Assembly: GCA_022866015.1 (NCBI GenBank)
Contig: JALHTX010000121.1
Coordinates: 1 to 13,637 of the forward strand
Source of the DNA: Thermoplasmatota archaeon
GTDB lineage: Archaea; Thermoplasmatota; E2; DHVEG-1
Direction of reading: 5' to 3'
Length of the DNA stretch: 13,637 bases
Made by a program: the position numbers and the translations under genes. Every line of letters starts with the position of its first letter. The first letter of the stretch is position 1. Below the pieces are notes generated by a model. It saw nothing but the letters and a program-made list of their open reading frames with translations, did no database searches and had not been told where the DNA came from. This document shows, one piece after another, positions 1-7,922 of this stretch.

Positions 1-1
1 A

Positions 2-157
2 GGTAAAACACTCGATGAAGCGCTTAAACTTACAAGAAACGATGTAGCAAAAGAATTAGGTGGACTTCCAGCTATTAAGATGCATTGTTCTCTTCTTGCT
101 ACAGATGCATTAAAAGCAGCAATTGAAGATTACCGTAAGAAAAAAAAAGGTGATTGA
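2..157 (+). CDS. Fe-S cluster assembly scaffold, IscU/NifU-like (C-terminal part)
   Basis: This is the last 51 codons of a gene that begins outside the window. The reading frame is open from the first full codon to TGA at 155-157. The peptide carries the C-terminal signature of IscU/NifU-N scaffolds: a Gly-Gly-Leu-Pro-Ala-Ile-Lys-Met-His-Cys-Ser stretch followed by a helix ending in DYRKKKKGD. In the family, the Cys of this HCS motif is the third conserved cluster ligand, and the LPAIK-like segment matches the chaperone-binding LPPVK of bacterial IscU. The protein assembles a transient Fe-S cluster, normally with sulfur from a cysteine desulfurase, and hands it to apoproteins in the cytosol. 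Its 3' end contains the ribosome-binding site of queD, so the two genes are probably co-transcribed. The N-terminal two Cys ligands are out of view. Confidence 0.9.
   Translation, partial: GKTLDEALKLTRNDVAKELGGLPAIKMHCSLLATDALKAAIEDYRKKKKGD
149..154 (+). promoter_or_regulatory. Shine-Dalgarno site that decides the queD start
   Basis: GGTGAT matches the archaeal anti-Shine-Dalgarno sequence and ends 7 bases before the ATG at 162. An upstream TTG at 123 in the same frame lies inside the Fe-S scaffold gene and lacks such a site. The ATG is therefore preferred. Confidence 0.7.
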
Positions 158-161
158 TTTA

Positions 162-647
162 ATGGATTCTTATATAACTATTGATGGTTGGTACTCAAAT
201 ATTTGTTTTTCTTCTGCACATATAATTCATGAATACGAAAAATGTGGTAGACTTCATGGTCATACCTATGCAATTCATGCAAAAATTAGTGGAGATGCTG
301 ATGATAAAGGAATAATTATTGATTTTTCAATTTTAAAAAATGTACTAAGAGAAATTGTAAACTATCTTGATCACAAAGTTCTAATCCCTGAAAAAAGTAG
401 TATTGCAAAGATTCAGAAAAATGAAAAAGAAGGTGTTAAAATAACTGCTCTTGGAAAAACTTTTGTTTTTCCATATAGTGATTGCGTTTTTTTACCTATT
501 GCTTCTACTTCTGCTGAGAATATTGCAAAATTTATTTTAGATTATGTAGTAGAAAATCTTGATATTCCTCCTGGTGTAAAATGTGTTGAGATAGGTGTTG
601 ATGAAGGATATGGGCAAGGTGCGAGAATCTCTAAAAAAATAAAATAA
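162..647 (+). CDS. queD: 6-carboxy-5,6,7,8-tetrahydropterin synthase (QueD, PTPS family)
   Basis: QueD converts 7,8-dihydroneopterin triphosphate to 6-carboxytetrahydropterin, an early step of preQ0 synthesis. In archaea preQ0 feeds archaeosine at tRNA position 15. From the ATG at 162 the protein has 161 residues. The zinc ligands are visible as H20 and the HGH pair H32/H34. C28 lies in C-x3-HGH, the spacing of the QueD (PTPS-I) subfamily rather than of eukaryotic PTPS or folate-type PTPS-III. D70-H71 and E148 are in the places of the catalytic relay and substrate-binding Glu. An insert at about residues 76-105 makes it longer than the ~120-residue bacterial enzyme. The gene follows the Fe-S scaffold gene by 4 bases and precedes queC by 13. 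I see no queE here, so the radical-SAM step must be encoded elsewhere. Confidence 0.92.
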   Translation: MDSYITIDGWYSNICFSSAHIIHEYEKCGRLHGHTYAIHAKISGDADDKGIIIDFSILKNVLREIVNYLDHKVLIPEKSSIAKIQKNEKEGVKITALGKTFVFPYSDCVFLPIASTSAENIAKFILDYVVENLDIPPGVKCVEIGVDEGYGQGARISKKIK

Positions 648-660
648 TTAGGAATTTTTT

Positions 661-1359
661 ATGGGTAAAAAAGCTGTTTGCTTAATTTCTGGTGGTCTTG
701 ATTCTGCAGTATCTGCATTTATTGCAAAAGATATGGGTTATAATCTTTTTGCATTATCTTTTATTTATGGTCAGAGACATAATAAAGAAATTGAATCTGC
801 TAAAAAAATTGCTAAAGCGCTATATGTTAAAAAACATGTAATTTTTAATATTGATATTAGTCAGTTTGGTGGTTCTTCTCTTGTTGATGAATCTATAAAA
901 CCTGAGATTGATCATAAACTTGAGGATATTGGTAATGATATTCCAAATACTTATATTCCGGCAAGAAACACGATTTTTTTGTCTATAGCTCTTAATTTTG
1001 CTGAGACTATTGATGCTGATGCAATATTTATTGGTGCAACAGCAGTTGATTATTCGGGTTATCCAGATTGCCGACCCGAATATTTTACTGCATTTCAAAA
1101 AATGGCAGATCTTGCAACAAAAAAAGGGGTAAATGGTAAGAGTATCCGGATCATAACTCCTGTTTTGAAGTTGGATAAAGCTGAAATTATAAAGAAAGGT
1201 TTTACGCTTGGTGTTCCTTTTGATAAAACTTGGTCTTGCTATTTAGGTAAAGAAAAATCATGTGGACGGTGTGATTCTTGTCTTTTAAGACTTAAAGGCT
1301 TTAAAAAAGCTGGTTTAAAAGATCCTTTGAAATATGAAATATTACCTGATTGGTATTAA
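661..1359 (+). CDS. queC: 7-cyano-7-deazaguanine (preQ0) synthase QueC
   Basis: QueC converts 7-carboxy-7-deazaguanine to preQ0 using ATP and ammonia. The 232-residue protein begins with the PP-loop ATP pyrophosphatase motif SGGLDS (residues 10-15), contains the YGQRH motif (36-40) and the IPARN segment (99-103), and ends with the zinc site C193, C201, C204, C207. Length and motif order are normal for the family. A modest TTAGGAAT-like ribosome-binding site precedes the ATG by about 6 bases. It is the last gene of the rightward set. Its stop codon lies 5 bases from the end of the convergent signal peptidase gene, and the seven T at 1371-1377 probably terminate transcription inside that neighbour's 3' end. 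Confidence 0.95.
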   Translation: MGKKAVCLISGGLDSAVSAFIAKDMGYNLFALSFIYGQRHNKEIESAKKIAKALYVKKHVIFNIDISQFGGSSLVDESIKPEIDHKLEDIGNDIPNTYIPARNTIFLSIALNFAETIDADAIFIGATAVDYSGYPDCRPEYFTAFQKMADLATKKGVNGKSIRIITPVLKLDKAEIIKKGFTLGVPFDKTWSCYLGKEKSCGRCDSCLLRLKGFKKAGLKDPLKYEILPDWY

Positions 1360-1364
1360 ATGAT

Positions 1365-2279
1365 TTATAGTTTTTTTGTAGTATCTTCTTCTATTGTTGG
1401 TATCTTATTTTTCTTTTGTTTTTTATCTCGATGATATGTATATATATCAAGGGATACTGGTATAGATATTAAAATTATTATTACTATCACAAAGCATGTT
1501 AAGCAATCTTTAGGTACGTTACCAATAGTATCTACACCATCTGTTGTTAAATCATTAAATAAAAGGTTTATTGTACCAATCCATGGTAACTCACCGCTTG
1601 CTTTACCAGATATCCAATCAACTTTTACAGGTTGATTTGAAATACCACCAATTTGATCACATAATACATTTGTTAAAGGATTATCTCCTTTTGTTATAAA
1701 ACCTGAATGTGTGAATTTTTGATAATGACCTTTTTTGCCATCTAATATAACAGACTTATTAGTTGATGGATTCCAAATGCCACATTCTGGTATATATAAT
1801 GGTTCAGAAGCATTTTGTTTTATTATATCATATTTCTCAATAGTGTAAAAAGTATTTGAACCCTCAGTTTCAACCTCTATCCAGCACATAGCACGATGAA
1901 TTATTTGATCTACATCAAGATTTCCATCAGGATGATAAATAACCACATCTCCTTTTTTACCATAATTATAGTTATTTGATATTGAATAGGGTATGACATC
2001 GTTTTTACTGTTAACCTTTACAAGTAATACCATATCCCCGGCATTAATCGTTCCGATTCTTCCAAATGGTTCATTTAAATGCTGCATACTACTTGATTCT
2101 ATTGCAACAAGAGGGGCACCAAACCATTGACCTGTATAAGTCCAAAGTGCAAGTAAAATTATAAAAACAAAAAGTAACGCAACAATAACATCTCTTGCAA
2201 GTGAAACTTTATTGTTTTCACTACGCCAAAAACGTAAAAATAGGTTTTTAAATTGTTTAAATTTTTCCTTAAAATCCAT
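1365..2279 (-). CDS. Type I signal peptidase (archaeal S26B type)
   Basis: This is a membrane-bound protease that removes signal peptides from Sec-exported proteins. The 304-residue protein has a cytoplasmic N-terminus, a membrane helix at about 31-49, and the catalytic box ESSSM with nucleophile S64. A second box, DQIIHRA, has H128 in place of the bacterial Lys, and a third, TKGDN, contains D199: the archaeal/ER Ser-His-Asp pattern. A second membrane helix lies at about 259-277, followed by a charged, Lys-rich tail, so both ends face the cytoplasm. Between the His and Asp boxes is an insert of about 55 residues, larger than in compact archaeal enzymes. The gene is the last of the hisS - nob1 set and starts 14 bases after nob1. 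GTGAT lies just before the ATG. Likely substrates in this window are the C10 protease and the esterase. Confidence 0.88.
   Translation of the reverse strand: MDFKEKFKQFKNLFLRFWRSENNKVSLARDVIVALLFVFIILLALWTYTGQWFGAPLVAIESSSMQHLNEPFGRIGTINAGDMVLLVKVNSKNDVIPYSISNNYNYGKKGDVVIYHPDGNLDVDQIIHRAMCWIEVETEGSNTFYTIEKYDIIKQNASEPLYIPECGIWNPSTNKSVILDGKKGHYQKFTHSGFITKGDNPLTNVLCDQIGGISNQPVKVDWISGKASGELPWIGTINLLFNDLTTDGVDTIGNVPKDCLTCFVIVIIILISIPVSLDIYTYHRDKKQKKNKIPTIEEDTTKKL
1371..1377 (+). terminator. Oligo-T terminator after queC
   Basis: Seven T just past the queC stop on the coding strand, the usual archaeal intrinsic signal. It overlaps the last codons of the convergent gene. Confidence 0.45.
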
Positions 2280-2293
2280 TATTTATCACTTTT

Positions 2294-2824
2294 TTATTCA
2301 TCGATTTCTTCTTTTTTTATCACTATTTTTTTTGTATCAGATCCACATATTGGACATATACTTATATTATCTTTGAATTTTTTACCACAGCCTCGACATC
2401 GGCTAATCCATTTAAACTTTTTTATAATCCCATTTTGGTTTATACTATTAAATTTAATTTTAAGATATGTTGCAACATTTTGAATTGAATAATCATCTGT
2501 TAGTATTGCAACTTCTACATCTTTTTGTTTATTTTCATCAAAAGCTATCGCAAGAATCTCTGTATCAAAAATAGATAATCTATCAATATCCCCAGTTTTT
2601 TCTATTGTTTCTTTAATTTTTTTTAATGAATCTTTAGATGGTGTTTTCAAAATCAAGCATTTTTCTTTTAAATAAATATAGTTTAGATAATCTCTTCCAC
2701 CTGGTTTGATTTCTTGCTCTATATTTATCGTTGTAATTAACTCTGCGTTGCCAAAACTAAGCGGTTTACCTGATAAAATTGCTGAAGTATCAATTATAAA
2801 AATCTTTTTTTTATCTTTATTCAT
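2294..2824 (-). CDS. nob1: Endoribonuclease Nob1 (16S rRNA 3'-end maturation)
   Basis: Nob1 cleaves pre-16S rRNA at its 3' end during late small-subunit assembly. The 176-residue protein has a PIN nuclease domain at residues 8-120. Its acidic metal-binding residues are D12 (IIDTSA), E38 (IEQEI), D87 (SIFDTEILAIA) and D110/D111 (LTDDYSI). A C-terminal zinc ribbon uses C143, C146, C157 and C160. This domain pairing and length are typical of archaeal Nob1 and differ from VapC toxins, which lack the ribbon. No antitoxin-like gene is adjacent. The gene lies 23 bases downstream of hisS and 14 upstream of the signal peptidase gene, on the same strand, so the three are probably one transcript. Confidence 0.88.
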   Translation of the reverse strand: MNKDKKKIFIIDTSAILSGKPLSFGNAELITTINIEQEIKPGGRDYLNYIYLKEKCLILKTPSKDSLKKIKETIEKTGDIDRLSIFDTEILAIAFDENKQKDVEVAILTDDYSIQNVATYLKIKFNSINQNGIIKKFKWISRCRGCGKKFKDNISICPICGSDTKKIVIKKEEIDE

Positions 2825-2847
2825 TTTAAAACCAATTAAACCTATTA

Positions 2848-4110
2848 TTATTTTAACAAGTATCCTTCTAGTTTTTCAATTAATATTTTTTCTTGTTTAC
2901 CTGTATTCATATCTCTAACTGTTACCGATTTTTCTTCTAATTCTTTTAGCCCTATTATTATTGTTTTTTGTGCATTTATTGCACTTGCATATTTTAAGGA
3001 TTTACTAATTCCTCGTCTCATAAGATCAATGTCTACCTTTAGGTTTTTCCTAAGTGTTTCTGCTATTTCAAGTGATTTGTTTACCATGTCTTCATTTACA
3101 GGTATTATAAAAATATCTAATTTTTCTACAGGAAACTTGTATTCTTCTGTTTCAAGAGCAATTATTGCTCTATCAAAACCTATTGCAAAGCCTGAAGTTG
3201 GTGTTTGACTACCGCCAAAAGAGGGTATCAATTCGTATGCTCCTCCACCACATAACTGTTTTTCTGCACCTAGAGTTGGTGCTTCTATTTCAAATACTAT
3301 TCCTTTGTAATAGTCTAAACCTCGTACTATACTTATTTTAATGTTAAAATTTTTAATTTTAAATGAGTTTTTTAAAAAATCTAAAACTTTGTTTAAATTA
3401 TTTATTTCCTCTTTTATAGTGGTATCTTCTTTTATGTATTCAGATATTTTTTTAAAATCATTAGTTGTTAAAATATCTATAAATTCCGCTGCCACATTTG
3501 GGTTTATTTTAAAATCTTTTAATGCCACAAGGACATCTTCAAACATTGATTTATCAATTAATGGGACCAAATATTTTTGTTTATCCTCAGATAAATTAAG
3601 TTTTTTGAACATGGCTGAAAGTATATTCAAGTTGCCAATGTTTAGTTGAATATTTTTTAATCCAATATTTTCTAGTATTTTATAGCCCATTGATATTAGT
3701 TCTGCATATCCCTCCGGTGTATCTACTCCAATTAGTTCACATCCTGCTTGCTTGAACTCACGGTATCTACCTTTTTGTGGTCTATCATATCTGTAGCAGT
3801 TTCCGAAATAAAACAATTTTAAAGGTTTAGGTTCCATTTGTAGTCTGTCTATATACATGCGCATAACTGGTGCAGTAAGCTCAGGTCTTAATGCAAGATC
3901 TCTACCACCTTTATCTTGAAAAGAATATATCTCATTTATTATTCCTTCACCAGATTTTGCCGTGAAAAGCTCCAGTGTTTCAAAAACAGGTGTTTGAACT
4001 TCGTTATATCCAAATTTTTTAAAAGTAGTTCTAATTTTATTTTCAACTAAAAGCCTTTTTTGCATTTCTGAAGATGTAAAATCTCTTGTTCCTCGGGGTA
4101 TTTGATACAT
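2848..4110 (-). CDS. hisS: Histidyl-tRNA synthetase
   Basis: HisS charges tRNA-His with histidine using ATP. It is a class II synthetase of 420 residues, normal for the family. Visible landmarks are motif 1 around 38-50 (VQTPVFETLELF), motif 2 at about 106-127 (start YRYDRPQKGRYREF), the histidine-specific GLDYYKG at 264-270, the GGG loop at 288-290, and motif 3 GFAIGFDRA at 307-315. The anticodon-binding domain runs from about 330 to 420 and contains the DLMRRGISKSLKYA helix. All key elements are intact, which argues against a HisZ-type paralogue. The ATG at 4110 has no clear ribosome-binding site. A weak TATA-like TTTATT lies about 20 bases upstream, so the message may be leaderless or nearly so. 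It leads the hisS - nob1 - signal peptidase cluster. Confidence 0.95.
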   Translation of the reverse strand: MYQIPRGTRDFTSSEMQKRLLVENKIRTTFKKFGYNEVQTPVFETLELFTAKSGEGIINEIYSFQDKGGRDLALRPELTAPVMRMYIDRLQMEPKPLKLFYFGNCYRYDRPQKGRYREFKQAGCELIGVDTPEGYAELISMGYKILENIGLKNIQLNIGNLNILSAMFKKLNLSEDKQKYLVPLIDKSMFEDVLVALKDFKINPNVAAEFIDILTTNDFKKISEYIKEDTTIKEEINNLNKVLDFLKNSFKIKNFNIKISIVRGLDYYKGIVFEIEAPTLGAEKQLCGGGAYELIPSFGGSQTPTSGFAIGFDRAIIALETEEYKFPVEKLDIFIIPVNEDMVNKSLEIAETLRKNLKVDIDLMRRGISKSLKYASAINAQKTIIIGLKELEEKSVTVRDMNTGKQEKILIEKLEGYLLK

Positions 4111-4161
4111 TTAACGTCGATTTTTGAATAAACATTTTACTTAATATTCTTTCTAATTAGT

Positions 4162-4175
4162 AAAAAAAGAAAAAA
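4162..4175 (-). terminator. Oligo-T terminator after the aminotransferase gene
   Basis: On the minus strand the sequence just past the stop reads TTTTTTCTTTTTTT. It lies between the aminotransferase gene and hisS and suggests that hisS has its own promoter. Confidence 0.5.
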
Positions 4176-4176
4176 T

Positions 4177-5382
4177 TTATTTTTTGAGTTTTTCTTTCAT
4201 AAACTCTTCAATATTATTAAAAGCTTCTTCTAGTGTTTTTAAATCAGGAAGAATAACTGCTCTAAAATGGTTCTTTCCATATATAGGGCAGAATCCAGAG
4301 CCATGAACTACTAACACGTATTTTGTATGTAGTAAATCTAAAACAAATTCTTTGTCGTTTTTCCATAGGTTTTCTTTCATTGCCTCTATTTTTGGGAATA
4401 TATAGAATGCTCCCTCGGGCTTTGCTGTAGAAATACCTTCTATTTCATTTAATCTTTTATATGAAAAATCACGTCTTTTCCTGAGTTTATCATTTACTTC
4501 TTTTATATGACCTTGTGGTCCTTTCAGGGCTGCTATACAAGCAAGTTGGCATATTGAGTTTGCGCATAGCCTTGAGCGTGCAATGCGCATAAATGCATCT
4601 TGAATTCCGTCGAGTTCTCCTTGATGATGGAACATTATGTAGCCTATTCTCCATCCTGGGACAAGATATACTTTTGAAAAACCATTAAAAGTTATAACTG
4701 GTACATCTTTTGCAAGTGTTGCCGTTGCTTGTTGTTTTGAATCAAATACCATATCATCATAGATTTCATCAGAGATTATTGGTACTTGGTATTCACCTGC
4801 TATGTCTATAATTTCTTTTATGACTTTTTTTGAGTATAATGCACCTGTCGGATTATTTGGGTTTATAACAACAATTCCTTTTGTTCTATTTGAGATTTTT
4901 TTACGTATATGATCTACGTCAGGTTGCCAACCTTCTTCTTCTATACATCTGTATGATATTGGAATTGCATCATTAAAACATGTTATCAGGTTATATTGTG
5001 GATAAGTAGGACCAGGTATCAATAATTCATCATTTGGATCAAGTGATGCATTAAGAAGTATCTGTAAAGACTCTGTAACTCCTGTTGTTATACATAAGTC
5101 TTCTGTAGAATAATTTACATTGTTTCTTTTTTTCTCACGTTCTATTATTGCTTCACGAAGTTCGGGGTAACCTTCAGATGGTGCGTAACCATTATGTCCT
5201 TGTAAAGATGCTTCATAGAGTGCTTTTTTCATATGTTCCGGTGTGTCAAAATCGTATTTATTTGGATCACCTATGTTTAAATGAATAACTTTTATTCCTT
5301 TTTTTTCTAGTTGTTTTGCAGGTACAGTTACTTCTCTAATTGCATAGTTCACACCTTGAGAACGTTGAGATGCTTGAATCAT
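4177..5382 (-). CDS. Class I aminotransferase, probably alanine aminotransferase
   Basis: This PLP enzyme probably interconverts alanine/2-oxoglutarate and pyruvate/glutamate. The 401-residue protein has fold-type I landmarks: LNIGDP near 35-40, the NPNNPTG motif 174-180 (N177 binds the cofactor ring), SDEIYDD 204-210 (D205 pairs with the pyridine N), NGFSK with Schiff-base K237, GWRIGY with phosphate-binding R245, and HFRAV with substrate-carboxylate R374. The opening (RSQGVNYAIREV) and the ending GSGF...HFRAVILP closely resemble, from memory, the archaeal alanine aminotransferase of Pyrococcus. A broader aspartate or aromatic specificity cannot be excluded. The gene has its own TATA box set in a palindrome 28 bases upstream and an oligo-T tract behind it, so it is likely monocistronic. 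Start: ATG at 5382, with GTGAT 5 bases upstream. Confidence 0.88.
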   Translation of the reverse strand: MIQASQRSQGVNYAIREVTVPAKQLEKKGIKVIHLNIGDPNKYDFDTPEHMKKALYEASLQGHNGYAPSEGYPELREAIIEREKKRNNVNYSTEDLCITTGVTESLQILLNASLDPNDELLIPGPTYPQYNLITCFNDAIPISYRCIEEEGWQPDVDHIRKKISNRTKGIVVINPNNPTGALYSKKVIKEIIDIAGEYQVPIISDEIYDDMVFDSKQQATATLAKDVPVITFNGFSKVYLVPGWRIGYIMFHHQGELDGIQDAFMRIARSRLCANSICQLACIAALKGPQGHIKEVNDKLRKRRDFSYKRLNEIEGISTAKPEGAFYIFPKIEAMKENLWKNDKEFVLDLLHTKYVLVVHGSGFCPIYGKNHFRAVILPDLKTLEEAFNNIEEFMKEKLKK

Positions 5383-5409
5383 AAATTATCACGGGGGCAT
5401 GATATTCAC

Positions 5410-5426
5410 AAGTATAATATATACTT
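5410..5426 (-). promoter_or_regulatory. TATA promoter of the aminotransferase gene inside a 7+7 inverted repeat
   Basis: AAGTATA-ATA-TATACTT is a perfect 7-bp inverted repeat with a 3-base spacer. It contains the minus-strand TATA-like element TATATTATA. The centre is 36 bases before the ATG, which would place the start of transcription about 10 bases before it. A dimeric repressor bound here would cover the TATA box. This is partly the normal symmetry of AT-rich boxes, so the operator role is inference. Confidence 0.45.
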
Positions 5427-5455
5427 AACTGGCTTAAAAAATTCAAATACTTTGT

Positions 5456-5462
5456 AAAAAAA
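5456..5462 (-). terminator. Oligo-T terminator after the histidine kinase gene
   Basis: Seven T on the minus strand directly follow the kinase stop codon, before the aminotransferase promoter. Confidence 0.4.
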
Positions 5463-5463
5463 T

Positions 5464-7158
5464 TTATTTTGATGATTTCTTATGTGAATAATCTTCGCGA
5501 ACAATGCTCTTAAACTGGTTTTTATTTTTATTGTATTGAAGGTTTTCATATACAAGGATAACAGAACCATCTTTTCTTTTATGTATTGTTTTAAATGAGA
5601 ATATTCCATCTTTTTTTGTTTTCTTGATTTTATCAAGTATATCTTTTTTGGATTCTAATAAACCTATATCTAAAAGGTTTAGTGAAAGAATTTCACTTTT
5701 TGTATACCCTAATATCTTAGACATATTCTCGTTACAATCTAAAATATTTGCGTTTTCATCAAAAATAAATACAGCGTCAAACTTGTGTTCTGACCATTTG
5801 TCCTCAAGCTTAGTATTATTTTGTTTATTTAGTTTTATCTTAGTTTTAAATCTTTTTTCTTCACGTGGGTTTAAAAGTCTTTTTACATCCATCTTAAATA
5901 TAGAACGATCAAATTTTAATTTTTTTATTTTGTTTTCTTTGTTTTTTTCAGTGATAATATCTGTATCTACTACTTCAAGTTCTTCTTTAACTTTTTTATC
6001 GATAATCTTTTTTTGAGAAAATAAAACTTTTATTGGTTCGATTTCTCTAACTGGATTTAATGGAAATGTAAAATAGAATTTGCTACCATGGTTTATCTTA
6101 CTTTTAACCCAAATTTTTCCTTTTTGTGATTTAACAATCCCACGACAGACTGCAAGCCCTAACCCTGTTCCATCATGAAGATTACGATTTGCGTTTTCAA
6201 CCTGGTAGAATGGTTCAAAAACTCTTATTTGATTTTCTGGAGTAAGTCCACATCCATAGTCATGTACACTAAAAAGGATGTAATCATCTTTTTTATGAGC
6301 TGAAATTATTATATTACTATTTTCATTAGAAAATTTTATAGCATTGTTAATAAGATTTCTAAGGACTTGACTTATCCTATCAGGATCTGCTAGTATAATA
6401 GGTATTTCGCCGACATCGATTTCTAATTTTATGTTTTTTTCCTTTGCAAAACCATCCATAAACTTAACCGTTTCTCGTATAGTTTGTACAATATCTGTTT
6501 CTCTAAAATCAAATCTTAATCTTGCTGCCTCAATTCTTGAAATTTCTAGGAAATCACAAATTATATTATCTAACCTATCAGCATTCCTTGCGATTATGTT
6601 AATGCTTTCTTTTTGTTTTTTCGATAGTTTTCCAAAGTATCCTTCTTCAAGCATTTGAAGTTGTACTTTCATAGGAGTCATTGGGCTTCTAAGTTCATGA
6701 GAAGTCATACTTAAAAACTCTGTTTTTGCACTATCTAGCTCTTTTCTTTCTTCTGCCATTTTTCCTAAGGCTAAAGTAGTTTGATTAAAAGCTTTAGAAA
6801 GCATTTCAATTTCATCACCTGTTTTAATATCTAGGTTTACATTATAGTTTCCCTTTTCTATTTCTTTTGTTGCATTGTATATTTTTACTATCGGTTTTGA
6901 AATAAAACGTGAAATAAAAAAACTAATTATTACTGTATTTATAGCAATTAAAATTATTATTAGTACAATTATTTTTATAACTTCAACAGTCTCGGGTAAA
7001 ACTATTACAGTTGATGATTCAATCATTGTATAAAAAAAATAAATTGATATTGAAAGAACTAATAATAAAAAAAGTAAAAAGATAATTGTTAGTTTACTAT
7101 TTAGTTTTGAAAATAATAGTTTTTTAATACTAAACTCTTTTTTTTCTTTTATTCCCAT
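5464..7158 (-). CDS. Membrane sensor histidine kinase with C-terminal PAS domain
   Basis: This kinase autophosphorylates on His and should pass phosphate to the response regulator encoded just upstream. Domain order in the 564-residue protein: membrane helices 23-46 and 60-84 joined by a loop of only about 13 residues, HAMP linker about 85-137, dimerisation/phosphoacceptor domain with H154 in SHELRSP, and the ATPase domain with LRNLINNAIKFS (N box), DYGCG (300-304), FEPFYQ (314-319) and DGTGLGLA (329-336). A highly charged linker follows (370-450), then a PAS domain at about 452-555. A PAS domain behind the ATPase is an unusual order. The near absence of an outer domain suggests a membrane-borne or internal signal. 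Start choice: ATG at 7158 with AGAAGG just upstream; a TTG at 7176 in frame would add six residues but has no such site. Confidence 0.9.
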   Translation of the reverse strand: MGIKEKKEFSIKKLLFSKLNSKLTIIFLLFLLLVLSISIYFFYTMIESSTVIVLPETVEVIKIIVLIIILIAINTVIISFFISRFISKPIVKIYNATKEIEKGNYNVNLDIKTGDEIEMLSKAFNQTTLALGKMAEERKELDSAKTEFLSMTSHELRSPMTPMKVQLQMLEEGYFGKLSKKQKESINIIARNADRLDNIICDFLEISRIEAARLRFDFRETDIVQTIRETVKFMDGFAKEKNIKLEIDVGEIPIILADPDRISQVLRNLINNAIKFSNENSNIIISAHKKDDYILFSVHDYGCGLTPENQIRVFEPFYQVENANRNLHDGTGLGLAVCRGIVKSQKGKIWVKSKINHGSKFYFTFPLNPVREIEPIKVLFSQKKIIDKKVKEELEVVDTDIITEKNKENKIKKLKFDRSIFKMDVKRLLNPREEKRFKTKIKLNKQNNTKLEDKWSEHKFDAVFIFDENANILDCNENMSKILGYTKSEILSLNLLDIGLLESKKDILDKIKKTKKDGIFSFKTIHKRKDGSVILVYENLQYNKNKNQFKSIVREDYSHKKSSK

Positions 7159-7184
7159 TATCCTTCTCTTTATCAATTTTTTTA

Positions 7185-7538
7185 TTAACCAAGTATTGTT
7201 TCAACTCGATCTATTAAATCTGTTACATCAAATGGTTTTTGTAAAAAATCTACTACATTATCTAGATTTGTTAAACCTTTTTTCCTAGCATCAGATATCC
7301 TTACTACACTCATAAAAGCAATTTTAATATCTTTTATCTGTTTTAAAATTTCAGTTACTGGTGTACCTGGCATCATAATATCAAGAAGTATAAGGTCGGG
7401 TTTTATTTCTTTTAGTTTTACTAAACAGTCATCTCCATCTTCAGCTGTAATAACACGATAACTATTTTTTTCAAGTATCATTTTTACGCTTTGTCGTATA
7501 TCTGGTTCATCATCTACTACTAATATCGTTTTTACCAT
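7185..7538 (-). CDS. Single-domain response regulator (CheY-like receiver)
   Basis: This is a stand-alone receiver domain of 117 residues without an output domain. The acidic pocket is D9/D10 in VVDDEPD, the phosphoacceptor is D53 in LLDIMMPG, S77 occupies the conserved Thr/Ser position, and K101 lies in FLQKPF. It should accept phosphate from the histidine kinase encoded 26 bases downstream on the same strand. Such archaeal pairs often act by protein contact or through a phosphorelay rather than by DNA binding. The C-terminal PAS domain of the kinase or another protein could be the partner (inference). Start: ATG at 7538 is preceded by AGAGG at good spacing; an in-frame ATG at 7553 lies before that site and is less likely. 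Confidence 0.9.
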   Translation of the reverse strand: MVKTILVVDDEPDIRQSVKMILEKNSYRVITAEDGDDCLVKLKEIKPDLILLDIMMPGTPVTEILKQIKDIKIAFMSVVRISDARKKGLTNLDNVVDFLQKPFDVTDLIDRVETILG

Positions 7539-7581
7539 TCTTTTTCCTCTCATTTTTTACTTACTTCTAAATTTTAGATAA

Positions 7582-7589
7582 TTTTATAA
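7582..7589 (-). promoter_or_regulatory. TATA box of the response regulator - kinase operon
   Basis: Minus-strand TTATAAAA lies about 47 bases before the ATG at 7538. Transcription would start near 7560 and leave a short leader containing the AGAGG ribosome-binding site. Confidence 0.5.
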
Positions 7590-7922
7590 CATTAGGTAAG
7601 TTGTTTTCCTATCTCTTCTAATATATTTAGAATATCTTATTAATGTATTATAGTTTGCTAAAATAGTTTATCAACATATATTTTAATCATTGTAAGGTTT
7701 TTTTTATGTCGTATAAACTTATCTTAACAAACTACATCAATAATTATTCTAATGTTATTTAATTTTTATATATTTTTTTAGTTTAAATATTTAATTAAAA
7801 AAGAAAATCATTAGGACTAAATTATAATTTTTTTGTTCAAATGATAACAAAGATTATAAATAATTGTTTTGCAGTTGAATAATAGATAAGCAGAGTACTA
7901 GCATTTAATTACAATAGATAAA

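Noticed and set aside
2294..2824. PIN-domain toxin (VapC) instead of Nob1
   Set aside because: The C-terminal four-Cys zinc ribbon and absence of an antitoxin gene fit Nob1.
2253..3649. Plus-strand ORFs opposite nob1 and hisS
   Set aside because: The minus-strand products are unmistakable families; the plus-strand frames are low-complexity shadows.
5624..6658. Plus-strand ORFs of 130 and 75 codons inside the kinase gene
   Set aside because: They are complements of conserved kinase sequence, with Ser/Phe/Leu-rich shadow composition and no promoter or ribosome-binding site.
7176..7178. TTG start for the histidine kinase at 7176
   Set aside because: There is no ribosome-binding site before it, while AGAAGG lies just before the ATG at 7158.
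7706..7762. 18-codon plus-strand ORF in the divergent intergenic region
   Set aside because: It has no ribosome-binding site or promoter at a sensible distance and is expected by chance in such sequence.
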